From: an uncultured Granulosicoccus sp.
Lineage (GTDB): Bacteria; Pseudomonadota; Gammaproteobacteria; Granulosicoccales; Granulosicoccaceae
Length of the DNA stretch: 64,000 nucleotides
Direction: 5' to 3'
Assembly: GCA_947495035.1 (NCBI GenBank)
Contig: CANLXI010000011.1
Coordinates: forward strand, 124,001-188,000
Position numbers and translations under genes: made by a program. Each line of letters starts with the position of its first letter. The stretch's first letter is position 1. The notes under the pieces were generated by a model. It was not told the origin of the DNA. It saw only the letters and a list, made by a program, of their open reading frames with translations, and did no database searches. Below are positions 43,313 to 52,243 of the stretch, piece after piece.

Positions 43313-46132
43313 ATGGATACGGTTTACCTGGGAAAGCGAGTCGGCCGGATTGTCAAGAGACTGGTCATCGTTGCTGCAGCTCTGTTCGTCATCGCGGCAA
43401 TCGCAGGGGTCCTGGTCGTTCGCGCCCTGGTGTTGCCACCGTCTGATCAATTCGGTGCGGTCGAGGATGAAGCCAGGCAGGCAGGGCGAACTGCCGAGAC
43501 CCTGAGCGGTGCGCAGGATGACTATTTCGTGTCTGTCGACAAGGGGCTGTTGGCAAAACCCGGGGACGGCGAGGATTATCCCGTCGAGGTGCTTCAGGTT
43601 GCGGACGATACGGGTCTTGAACCGGAAGAGGTGCGGCTTGCGGCCATCCGCGGTCAGAACATGTGGCTCGTCTGGACTGGCGGTAATGATCGTTTCTGGA
43701 ACTGGGCAGCTGCCAATACCCTTGGTGCGTTCGATCTCCTGAAATTGATGTCAAGCCACCCGAGTCAGGCCTATGGACGCTTCAACCGGTTTCGCTGGTT
43801 GGGACTGATCAACGAGCCCTGTCATGAGCAGGCAACGGAAGCTGATCCTGAACGGTTCGGTCTGTGGCTCGATACCCGTTCGGCAGACTGCGACCCCGAC
43901 CCCTTTGCCGACCCTGAGAGCTACCCGGGTGTCGAAATCGGAGCGCGTGGCAAGAACGTGCCTGTCGGCTCCTATTATGGAGAGTCAACGGGGATCATGG
44001 GGCTGCGCCTGTTCACGAACCCGGACTTCGACGAGGCCGCTCAGGCCAGGTGGGATCCGGTGCGCTTCTACGAAGATGAGTCCTACTACAATGATGCCGA
44101 TCTGGTTCGCCCGTATCGTGTTGGCATGTCGTGCGGATTCTGTCATGTCGGACCGAACCCGATCAAACCGCCGAAGGATGTGGAAGAGCCGGACTTTGCA
44201 AACATGACGTCCAACCCCGGAGCGCAATACTACTGGGTAGACCGCATATTCTTCTGGGATACCGAACCGCGACCGGATGCCACGACGCCGGCGAAGAACG
44301 AACGCAACTTCTTGTATCAGCTGTTTCACTCCAACCCGATGGGAACGCTGGATACGTCGTTGGTGTCAACCGACTACATGAACAATCCGCGCTCGATGAA
44401 TGCGGTGTACGAGACCCGAGCGCGCTTGCTGCAAGCCATGGGAACCGGCAAGGAGCAAGTGAAGGACGGTGAGATGGACAATGTTCAGTTTCAGGATTAC
44501 CCACAGACAGAGGCCTTGTCTTCGCTTTACGATCCGGTGACAGGCGATGTCGCGTCCATGCGCGTGTTGAAGGATGGTGCTGACAGTGTTGGAACACTGG
44601 GAGCACTCAACCGCGTCTACCTGAATATCGGCACATTCAGCGAAGAATGGCTGCTGCACTTTCGCCCCTTCCTGGGCGGTCAGAAGATCTCTCCCATCAG
44701 GATTGCCGATGCGAAGAAGAGTTCCAGCTACTGGCGAGCAACGGAGGACCAGTCGCCCGACACGGCCATCTACTTTCTGGTGACAGGACGAGCCGACAAG
44801 CTCGCTGATGCCCCCGGTGGTGCGCGCCTGCTGGCGCAGACCGATGCAACCGTGGATCGCGGCAAAGAGCTCTTCGCCGAAAACTGCGCTGCCTGTCATA
44901 CGAGCACAGCCAGGCAACCCACGCCAGAACCTGCCTTTGGCGTTGACATGGATTTCTGTGAAGGGGGTGGAAGTGGTGCGCGCTATCGCGAATGCTGGGA
45001 TCGATACTGGGCCTGGACACAATCCGACAGTTTCCGATCGCAGATGAGCGAACTGGTCAAGGCGGATGATTTTCTGGACGGGAACTATCTGTCGAATGAA
45101 CGTCGGGTGCCCATGGATGTCCTGGGTGTCAACGCCTGCAGTCCCATTGCATCCAACGGTTTGCGGGGTGACATCTGGGACAACTTCACTTCGGATAGCT
45201 ACAAGACTTTGCCACCGGCAGGGCCCGTGACCGTCGAACATCCGGTGTCGGGTGCGCCGTCCAGTTTTCAGGCCGCTGGCAATGGTCGCGGATACTTGCG
45301 TCCTGCGTCACTGGTCAGTCTGTGGACCTCTGCACCTTACCTGTTGAACAATGCCGTTGGCATGGAGAAACATCATTACCCATCGACATATTATGAGGCT
45401 GTCGACGACGTGCCCGAGACCGCGGCGGCAGAGCCCTCCAGCGTCGATGGCAGCACGGCAGGCTTGCCGGCTTCCGTTGGGGACTACGGTCATGGAACCC
45501 GGACATCATCCTGCCCGTCCATTGATGCGGATAATCCCTATATGCCCTGCGTCGAGAATCGGGTAGCCAATTTCGAGAAAAGCATGCGTCTGATGCTGTC
45601 ACCAGAGGCGCGCAGGAAGGATGAGCACACGGTATCCGAGGTCCCGGGTTATCTGTATCGAACATCCGCGCCGTCCTGTCTGATCATTCCCGAAGGTTTC
45701 TCTCCCGAGATCGTCCAGCGATTCTCCGGCGTGCTCAGCAGAATTGCCCCCTGGGCCGTCAAGCCGGGAGGTGCCGTGGAGATCGGACCATTCCCGGCAG
45801 ACTTCCCCATCAATGCGTTGCTCAACACCGAGCTGTTGCCCGACAACGACTCGGACACCTCGTTACTGGCCCATGCCTGGAAGATCGCCAAGGCTGCTCC
45901 TGCCTTGCTCGGGACATTCCGGGACCTGGGTGGCACCTGTTCCGTGGAACAACTGGCTGACCCTGCCATACAGCAGCATGCCAGTGAGGTACTGAAGAAG
46001 CACCGGACGGTGGACACACTGGTCGGTTTGTCAAAGTGCCCGGACTATGTCGTCAACAAGGGGCACGAATTCGGGTCCAGGCTGAGCGATGCCGACAAGG
46101 AGGCTCTGATCTCATACCTCAAGCATTTCTAG
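43313..46132 (+). CDS. Large membrane-anchored di-haem cytochrome c, RoxA/10S-DOX-like (third)
   Basis: A 939-residue protein, nearly twice the size of its neighbours. Residues 17-41 form an anchor helix. RGQNMWLVWTGGNDRFWNW near residue 115 is a block typical of a class of large periplasmic cytochrome c proteins. The haem sites are CGFCH (C274-H278) and CAACH (C525-H529), 251 apart. The C-terminal 300 residues carry many cysteines outside CxxCH (for example SSCPSIDADNPYMPC), possibly disulfide-bonded. Size and motif order fit di-haem oxygenase-type proteins better than bacterial cytochrome c peroxidases of about 350 residues. It starts 10 bases after the second cytochrome gene. Confidence 0.83.
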   Translation: MDTVYLGKRVGRIVKRLVIVAAALFVIAAIAGVLVVRALVLPPSDQFGAVEDEARQAGRTAETLSGAQDDYFVSVDKGLLAKPGDGEDYPVEVLQVADDTGLEPEEVRLAAIRGQNMWLVWTGGNDRFWNWAAANTLGAFDLLKLMSSHPSQAYGRFNRFRWLGLINEPCHEQATEADPERFGLWLDTRSADCDPDPFADPESYPGVEIGARGKNVPVGSYYGESTGIMGLRLFTNPDFDEAAQARWDPVRFYEDESYYNDADLVRPYRVGMSCGFCHVGPNPIKPPKDVEEPDFANMTSNPGAQYYWVDRIFFWDTEPRPDATTPAKNERNFLYQLFHSNPMGTLDTSLVSTDYMNNPRSMNAVYETRARLLQAMGTGKEQVKDGEMDNVQFQDYPQTEALSSLYDPVTGDVASMRVLKDGADSVGTLGALNRVYLNIGTFSEEWLLHFRPFLGGQKISPIRIADAKKSSSYWRATEDQSPDTAIYFLVTGRADKLADAPGGARLLAQTDATVDRGKELFAENCAACHTSTARQPTPEPAFGVDMDFCEGGGSGARYRECWDRYWAWTQSDSFRSQMSELVKADDFLDGNYLSNERRVPMDVLGVNACSPIASNGLRGDIWDNFTSDSYKTLPPAGPVTVEHPVSGAPSSFQAAGNGRGYLRPASLVSLWTSAPYLLNNAVGMEKHHYPSTYYEAVDDVPETAAAEPSSVDGSTAGLPASVGDYGHGTRTSSCPSIDADNPYMPCVENRVANFEKSMRLMLSPEARRKDEHTVSEVPGYLYRTSAPSCLIIPEGFSPEIVQRFSGVLSRIAPWAVKPGGAVEIGPFPADFPINALLNTELLPDNDSDTSLLAHAWKIAKAAPALLGTFRDLGGTCSVEQLADPAIQQHASEVLKKHRTVDTLVGLSKCPDYVVNKGHEFGSRLSDADKEALISYLKHF

Positions 46133-46144
46133 GCAGACAGCGAC

Positions 46145-47959
46145 ATGACAATGTCAGATCACTATGATGTCATCGTTGTAGGGGCAGGAGCCGCTGGTGG
46201 GGTGCTTGCTGCGCGGCTGGGCGAAGGGGGCAGGCGTGTTCTGGTTCTGGAGGCCGGGCAAGACCCAATGGATCCCAAGGCCGACTCTGCGAGCAGTGAT
46301 CGACCTCTGGCAGACGAATACCAGGTTCCCGCCTTCAATGCCTTCATGTCCGAAAATGCCGATTTTCGTGATGATGAGTGGGTGAAACACTACTGTGACA
46401 CCGAGCAACAAGGCAGAGACTGGAAATACGATCCGCAGAGGGACGGCGTACTGTATCCGCGAGCCAAGGGCCTTGGAGGTTGTTCGGCGCATCATGCAAT
46501 GGTGCTCATCAAACCCAATGACATGGACTGGAATCATATCGCGCAAACCACGGGCGATGACTCCTGGTCTGCGTCCGCCATGCAGAAATACTGGGAACGA
46601 ATCGAACGCTGTCGATACCGATTCTTTCTGTGGCGATGGTTGGCGAAACTGACCGGCTGGAACCCGACCGGCCATGGCTGGTCGGGCTGGCTGCAAACCG
46701 AGTATGCCATGCCCTTGCAGGTCATTCGAGATCGATTGTTGCGTCGCGACATCCTCAAATCGATTGGTGGCGCATCCGACAGCTATCAGGGTGAGGGTCT
46801 GGATTTCGAAACCACGGCTCTGGATCCCAACCAGCGGCGTCACTGGAATGCCAATGCCTCCGGTGTGCGCCTGACTCCGATGTCCACGCACAGGCACAGG
46901 CGCACGGGCGCGCGCGAACGACTGCTCGACGCCATGGGTGATCACACCACCGATATCACGCTGGAAACGGGTGCAACAGTGAGCAAGGTCGAAATAGTCG
47001 ACGGACGAGCCCGGGCAGTCATTTACGAAAGGTCAGGCAGGATCCAGCGCGCTCAGGCGACCGAAATCGTGTTGTGTGCGGGTGCGTTTCGCACGCCACA
47101 GCTGTTGATGGTCTCTGGCATCGGTCCCGAACATCATCTGAAGGCGGTAGGCATCGAGCCGCTGCTGGACCTTCCCGGAGTCGGCGAAAACCTCCAGGAC
47201 AGGTATGAAATCAGTGTCTGCAACGAGATGTCCGAACCGTGGAAAGCGTTGCGAGGCGTCGAATACACGACCTCGGATCGCGCTTACAAGAAGTGGAAAC
47301 ACTGGCGTCTCGGTCCATACAAGAGTAACGGCGTGATCTTCGCCGTCATGCTCAAGTCCAGGCCTGAGTTGCTGGTGCCGGATCTGTTCTGTTTTTCCAC
47401 ACTGGTGGATTTTCAGGGCTATTACCAAGGCTATTCCAGGCGAATTCATGAGAAGAACTTTCTGTCCTGGACCATTCTGAAAGCCTATACGCGTAACAAG
47501 GCAGGGACTGTCCGCTTGCGCTCGCCTGATCCGGGCGCTCCTCTGGATATCCGGTTTCGGTATTTTCGTGAGGGAGATGATGGCTGGGAAGATGACCTCG
47601 ATGCGGTCGTCAAGGGAATACGATTCGTACGCAAGGTGGCGGACTGCATGCCGACGCGCATATTCAGGGAAGTCTGTCCGGGGCGGACGGTGTCCACCGA
47701 AGAAGGCCTTGCCTCATTCGTGGAGAACAATGTGTGGGGGCATCACGCTTGCGGTACCTGTGCCATGCAAGCACTGACGCAAGGTGGCGTTGTCGATAGT
47801 CGATTCAAGGTGCATGGGATAAACGGGCTGCGTATCGTGGACGCGTCCATTTTCTCCAGAATACCCGGCTATTTTCTGGTCAGTGCGGTCTACATGATTG
47901 CGGAAAAGGCTGCCGATTCGATTCTGGAAGATCTGGCGCATGCAAGCCCCCGGGATTGA
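46145..47959 (+). CDS. GMC family FAD-dependent oxidoreductase of the cytochrome operon
   Basis: A 604-residue flavoenzyme without signal peptide. The FAD motif is YDVIVVGAGAAGGVLAARL, followed by VLVLEAGQD. LYPRAKGLGGCSAHHAMVL is signature 1 and VLCAGAFRTPQLLMVSGIG is signature 2. The catalytic histidine pair region is VWGHHACGTCAM. It probably oxidises a hydrophobic alcohol, for example a sterol, terpenoid or lipid alcohol. It is the last gene of the six-gene operon, 12 bases after the large cytochrome, which could accept its electrons if the enzyme is exported by another route or if the oxidised product crosses the membrane. Confidence 0.9.
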   Translation: MTMSDHYDVIVVGAGAAGGVLAARLGEGGRRVLVLEAGQDPMDPKADSASSDRPLADEYQVPAFNAFMSENADFRDDEWVKHYCDTEQQGRDWKYDPQRDGVLYPRAKGLGGCSAHHAMVLIKPNDMDWNHIAQTTGDDSWSASAMQKYWERIERCRYRFFLWRWLAKLTGWNPTGHGWSGWLQTEYAMPLQVIRDRLLRRDILKSIGGASDSYQGEGLDFETTALDPNQRRHWNANASGVRLTPMSTHRHRRTGARERLLDAMGDHTTDITLETGATVSKVEIVDGRARAVIYERSGRIQRAQATEIVLCAGAFRTPQLLMVSGIGPEHHLKAVGIEPLLDLPGVGENLQDRYEISVCNEMSEPWKALRGVEYTTSDRAYKKWKHWRLGPYKSNGVIFAVMLKSRPELLVPDLFCFSTLVDFQGYYQGYSRRIHEKNFLSWTILKAYTRNKAGTVRLRSPDPGAPLDIRFRYFREGDDGWEDDLDAVVKGIRFVRKVADCMPTRIFREVCPGRTVSTEEGLASFVENNVWGHHACGTCAMQALTQGGVVDSRFKVHGINGLRIVDASIFSRIPGYFLVSAVYMIAEKAADSILEDLAHASPRD

Positions 47960-47996
47960 ATGATTTCAGATCTGCGCTGCAAGCCTGGCGCCAGTA

Positions 47997-48836
47997 TCAC
48001 TTGACCATGCTCAGCACGATTCTGTCGAAAATCCGATCTCCGAACCATTTTCTGATGAATATCATCAGGCTGGCATATTTTCCCGCAACGTATCGCGTCC
48101 GTGGTCTGCGGGCCGTGACTGCCTTGGAGACAACGTTGGCGATCAGCTGTGGAGATGATGCACCACCACGTTTCCCGTAAGCCTTGGCTGTACCCTCGGC
48201 AACACGGGCTGCCATCGTTGAGTAGGCACCGCTACCGGAGAATCTTTCCATCGGGCCGCTGACCACATCACCAAAGGCGGTCTGGATGATGCCTGGTTCA
48301 ACGATGATCACGTCGATGCCAAAGGGGGCCAGTTCCAATCTCAGGCAATCGGAGAACCCTTCCAGCGCGTGCTTCGAAGCGTGATACCAGGCGCCCAATG
48401 GCGTGTACATCCTGCCACCCATGGAGGATATGTTGACAATCCTGCCAGAGCGCTGTTCGCGCATGGCGGGCAGCAGCAACTGAGTCAGTCGTGCCAGACC
48501 GAACAGATTGACCTCGAACTGGTAGCGTGCCTCGTCAAGCGGTATGTCTTCCACGGCGCCATAGAGACCGAATCCGGCATTGTTGACCAATGTGTCCACA
48601 TTGCCAAGCGTCTTCTCGATGTAGTCAACCGCGGCGATCAGACTCTCCTCATTCGATACATCCAGTTCGACAGCAACAGCACCTGAAGTCACCAGATCCT
48701 GCATTCTTTCAGTTCGACGTGCAGCGACAACGACTGACAAGCCATCGTCGAGCAATTGCTGTGCGATGACCTTGCCCATGCCGGAAGAGGCGCCAGTGAC
48801 GAGTGCGGTTTTCCGGGTAGTGTGTGACATGCTCAT
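47997..48836 (-). CDS. Short-chain dehydrogenase/reductase
   Basis: A 279-residue SDR. The open frame starts at 48845, but AGAGG at 48846-48850 fits the ATG at 48836 (MSMSHTTRKTALVTGASSGM) better. The cofactor motif TGASSGMG, the NNAG motif (LVNNAGFGLYGAVE), the catalytic serine (VNISSMGG) and YHASK are all present, so a classical NAD(P)H-dependent SDR is expected. AARRTER after the first turn favours NADPH. The C-terminus is basic and hydrophobic, suggesting membrane association. It converges on the GMC gene and probably works on the same family of alcohols or ketones. Confidence 0.9.
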   Translation of the reverse strand: MSMSHTTRKTALVTGASSGMGKVIAQQLLDDGLSVVVAARRTERMQDLVTSGAVAVELDVSNEESLIAAVDYIEKTLGNVDTLVNNAGFGLYGAVEDIPLDEARYQFEVNLFGLARLTQLLLPAMREQRSGRIVNISSMGGRMYTPLGAWYHASKHALEGFSDCLRLELAPFGIDVIIVEPGIIQTAFGDVVSGPMERFSGSGAYSTMAARVAEGTAKAYGKRGGASSPQLIANVVSKAVTARRPRTRYVAGKYASLMIFIRKWFGDRIFDRIVLSMVK

Positions 48837-49325
48837 GTGGCTCATCCTCTGATCACCATTGTCGACGTTGACAGGTCAACTATTGCCTGGTCCGAATACC
48901 TGCGCCAATTGAATCCCTCTGCGCAGCGTGGCCGCCGGGTACCGGATACTACTGGCCGACAGTTCAGCGAAACAGAATGCACATTCCGACTGCTGGCGAC
49001 CGTCGTTGACATCATTGACTTTCCCTGCTCTATTGATTTTATACAACTCTGGACCTGAATTGGCCACACTGTTCGGTCTGTGGTAGTCGAAAGTATGGTT
49101 CGGGTATTTCACCAGGAGATGTATGATCGGTTCTTGTCAGGAAGGCTTTTCCCATTGGGAGACCCAGCAGGAATCGACAGGAAAACAGACATGGCCGTCC
49201 GTCGAGACGCCATGCGGGCGCGGTTGACAGCCGTCGGAATTCTGGCGCCGATGGATTGATCAACTCGCGAACGACGATGGCGGCAACGTCGCGTCACAGG
49301 CTGAACACTTCAGGAAGGAGGAATC
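48837..49325. other. 489-bp intergenic region upstream of the metacaspase fusion gene
   Basis: No established gene was found. GTTGAC-AG-GTCAAC at 48867-48880 is an operator-like dyad 30 bases upstream of the SDR start. On the plus strand TTGACT (49015-49020) with TTTTATAC (49037-49044) could be a promoter. A 54-codon frame at 49095-49259 (starting MVRVFHQEMYDRFLSGRLFP) has no good ribosome site and no recognised relative. GGAAGGAGG at 49313-49321 is a strong ribosome site for the gene at 49326. Confidence 0.5.
48867..48880. promoter_or_regulatory. Operator-like dyad upstream of the SDR gene
   Basis: GTTGAC-AG-GTCAAC is a 6-2-6 inverted repeat 30 bases before the SDR start. Its half-site TTGAC/GTCAA resembles that of the TetR operators at 30624-30679, so a TetR-type repressor is possible, but the spacing differs and no regulator lies next to it. 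Confidence 0.35.
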
Positions 49326-52226
49326 ATGAGCACTCCGACATTCAAGTGGGTCCACGCTGAATCATCGAGCGAACTGTTCGAATGGTTCAGCCTGCATGGG
49401 AGTCGTCGAATCGACAGTGTGCATCTGCATCACACCCACATGCCGAACATTGCCTTGTTCGACAGTCTGGCAGATTCCCTGGGTAGTGACGAGGCTGCCG
49501 GTCAGGAGCTGTGCAGACGCATGTGGCGTTACCACACGGCCGTCAAGGGCTGGAGTGCCATGGCGCAGCACGTCACCGTGGATCCGGTTGGGCGGATCTG
49601 GCTGGGCAGGCCCTTCGACCGACCGCCCGCCAGTGCCAGGGGTCACAACGGATCGTATGCATCAGGTCCACTGATGATCGAGATGATCGGACAATTCGAT
49701 GTAGTGGCGGAAGTCCTGTCGGACAAACAGCGTAATGCCACCCTGGACGTCGTCGAAGCCGTCATGCGGACGTTCGAGTTGTTACCCTCCACGTCCTTGC
49801 GATTTCATAGTGACATGAGCGCGAAATCCTGCCCGGGTACGGCTCTGGACAAGAGGGCATGGGTAGAGGAACTGGGCAAGAGGCTCAATGGCAAGGATGC
49901 GCCGAAACGCCGGAAAGCGGGCGGGGCAAGCTCGATTGGCGCTGACCTGGCGTTGCTGCACAGTCTGCTTGATCCTGCCGAGGATACGCGTACGCGCTCG
50001 CTCAGCGATAGCGAGTTGCTGGCAGAGCTACCCGAGTCCGACATGAGTATCGACGATATTGCCAGAATGAGTCGTGGGACAGGTGTCTCGATGCGGGACA
50101 TCGGGGCGGGTAGTGAAAGAGGTGGCAAGAGCGCTTCGTTGAATCAGGCAATGATCCGGCAGTTGAAACCCTACGTGGTCAATCTCGAACAGGGTCAATT
50201 GTCCGATGATGGCAAGATGATCACCTTGCCGGAGGATCTGGATGCCCTGATCGACTCACTGGAAGCCTGGGTTCGCAAACAGCTCAGTGATGGTGACGAG
50301 TCGACAGTACCTCGGGTGATGCTCTATGCACACGGAGGCATCAACAGCGAAGAGGATTCGCTGCTCTTCGCTTATGAGTATCATCAGTGGTGGCTGCAGC
50401 AGGGGGTCTACCCGATCTTCTTTGTCTGGGAGACCGGCGTGCTTGAGACCGTGATGCAGCTGTTGGAGGAGTATGCCGGCAGGGGAGGCGCGGAGAGAGG
50501 CTTTGTGGAGGATCTGCAAAGCGGGCTTTCAAGAGTACGCGATGCTGCGGTGGAGAAATTCGTCAACACGGTCGGACGTGATTTCTGGACCATCATGAAA
50601 CTGTCCGCCCAGCGCGCCTCCAGTCTCGAAGAGGGTGGCGGAGCAGCACAGCTGGCTGGCAAGCTGATGTCCCTGCAGGAGCGGCTGACAGCTGATTTTC
50701 CGAAACCCGACGACCAGAGCGAGGGCCCTATCCTGTTCAGTGCCGTAGGTCACAGTGCGGGTGCCATTTTTCATTCCTGCTTTGTCAATGCCTGCACGCA
50801 AGGGTCGGACAAGTCCCTGTGGTTTGATGATGTCACCTTCATGGCTCCGGCTTGTACTATCGATCTGTTCCTGTCAAAGATCAAGAAGCCGCTGACGGAG
50901 GGCAGGATCGGCAGAATCAATCTGATGTGTCTGGACCGTGAAACAGAGGCTGCCGATCCGACCGTCCCGTTCTATGGCAAGTCGCTTCTGCATCTGGTCA
51001 GCAATGGCTTCGAGAAGGATGCGGGAACCCCGATTCTGGGCATGGAGAAGTACATTCTGGCCGATGAATACTTGAGACAACTACTGGGCCTGAGCGGTGA
51101 AAGGAACGTGGATACCCGATTGATCGTTGCGCCCTCTGGTGCCGAAGAGGAACAATTGCGTTCCAATGCCCGTACACATGGTGGCTTCGCGCGAGACTAC
51201 GACACGATGCGCACCGTAGCCATGTCTCTCAGAAGAATCACTGATGCCAGTAGCGTCCCGCCGTTTCCCTCAAGATCAGCCGCCACGCGCGGTGACGGTC
51301 GGCTGTTCAGGAAGCTGGACAACCGCCTGGACCACGAGGTGGTCAATCTGGTCAGAGGCGGCCAAGTTGGATATGGCGTTGCCGCTGCGCCGGAGACCCA
51401 CAAGCCGCTTGACCCCAATCCGATGCCACACCAGGTGCCGATGGGAAAGCGCAAGGCAATCTGCATTGGAATCGATGGCTATCAGGGTAACATCACGCCA
51501 TTGAAAGGCTGTGTCAATGACGCCAGGAACTGGGGAGAGCTGCTCGAGGAATACGACTTCGAGGTCGAGTATCTGCTGGAGAAGGATGCGAGTCTGTCCG
51601 GTATGAAACAGGCCATCGGGCAGCTTGTCCGCGACGCAAAAAGTGAGGACATCGTCGTCATCCAGTATGCGGGGCATGGTGTGCAGTTCGAGGACCTGAA
51701 TTCGGATGAAGAGGACTTCATGGATGAAGCTCTGGTTCCTTTCGATTGCAGGGACAAGTACTTCCTGAGCGATGATGAGCTTTGGGAACTGCTGCAGGGC
51801 GGACGGTCGGCCATCCACGTCTTCATGGATTGCTGTCATTCGAAATCGAATACGCGCGCACCACACCCTCCGGGAGCCGTACCGAGAATCGTCATTCCGA
51901 GTGCTGACATGATGCGCATGCACCGGGAGCGCATGCATACGGATGGCGTCAAGTCCGCCAACAAATCCATTGAGTCGATGAGACACGTGAAATTTGCAGC
52001 GGCGGGGGATGCGGAGTACGCCTACGAGCATGGAGGCAACGGCAAGTTCACGACTGCCGCTCTGGCTGCCATTCGTTCAATCAGAACACCGATCAGCAAT
52101 CATGACTTTCTGCTGGAGGTCGAAAAACACTTCGAAGGTGACAGTCGCCAGCATCCGGGTCTTGAATGCCCCACCCGCATGAAATTCACGCCATTCCTGT
52201 CGGGCGTCAGCATTGCACCGCCCTAG
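49326..52226 (+). CDS. Three-enzyme fusion: zinc amidase, alpha/beta hydrolase and metacaspase
   Basis: A 966-residue cytosolic-looking protein with a very strong ribosome site (AAGGAGGA). Residues 28-185 match N-acetylmuramoyl-L-alanine amidase/PGRP: VHLHHTHMP, GWSAMAQHVTVDPVGRIWLG, and RFHSDMSAKSCPG, giving H35 or H36, H161 and C169 as likely zinc ligands. Residues 330-640 form an alpha/beta hydrolase-like module with VMLYAHGGINS and nucleophile elbow SAVGHSAGAIFH (S477). Residues 705-960 are a caspase-fold domain with metacaspase motifs: IQYAGHG (H784) and FMDCCHS (C837), plus DEALVPFD. All three active sites look intact. A peptidoglycan or envelope-lytic effector controlled by a metacaspase is inferred; no signal peptide is present. 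Confidence 0.82.
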   Translation: MSTPTFKWVHAESSSELFEWFSLHGSRRIDSVHLHHTHMPNIALFDSLADSLGSDEAAGQELCRRMWRYHTAVKGWSAMAQHVTVDPVGRIWLGRPFDRPPASARGHNGSYASGPLMIEMIGQFDVVAEVLSDKQRNATLDVVEAVMRTFELLPSTSLRFHSDMSAKSCPGTALDKRAWVEELGKRLNGKDAPKRRKAGGASSIGADLALLHSLLDPAEDTRTRSLSDSELLAELPESDMSIDDIARMSRGTGVSMRDIGAGSERGGKSASLNQAMIRQLKPYVVNLEQGQLSDDGKMITLPEDLDALIDSLEAWVRKQLSDGDESTVPRVMLYAHGGINSEEDSLLFAYEYHQWWLQQGVYPIFFVWETGVLETVMQLLEEYAGRGGAERGFVEDLQSGLSRVRDAAVEKFVNTVGRDFWTIMKLSAQRASSLEEGGGAAQLAGKLMSLQERLTADFPKPDDQSEGPILFSAVGHSAGAIFHSCFVNACTQGSDKSLWFDDVTFMAPACTIDLFLSKIKKPLTEGRIGRINLMCLDRETEAADPTVPFYGKSLLHLVSNGFEKDAGTPILGMEKYILADEYLRQLLGLSGERNVDTRLIVAPSGAEEEQLRSNARTHGGFARDYDTMRTVAMSLRRITDASSVPPFPSRSAATRGDGRLFRKLDNRLDHEVVNLVRGGQVGYGVAAAPETHKPLDPNPMPHQVPMGKRKAICIGIDGYQGNITPLKGCVNDARNWGELLEEYDFEVEYLLEKDASLSGMKQAIGQLVRDAKSEDIVVIQYAGHGVQFEDLNSDEEDFMDEALVPFDCRDKYFLSDDELWELLQGGRSAIHVFMDCCHSKSNTRAPHPPGAVPRIVIPSADMMRMHRERMHTDGVKSANKSIESMRHVKFAAAGDAEYAYEHGGNGKFTTAALAAIRSIRTPISNHDFLLEVEKHFEGDSRQHPGLECPTRMKFTPFLSGVSIAPP

Positions 52227-52243
52227 CGCCGGTTGCCTCGCCA

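Noticed and set aside
43313..46132. Large cytochrome considered as a standard bacterial cytochrome c peroxidase
   Set aside because: It is about 2.7 times too long, has a 251-residue gap between haem sites and a membrane anchor, unlike ordinary di-haem peroxidases.
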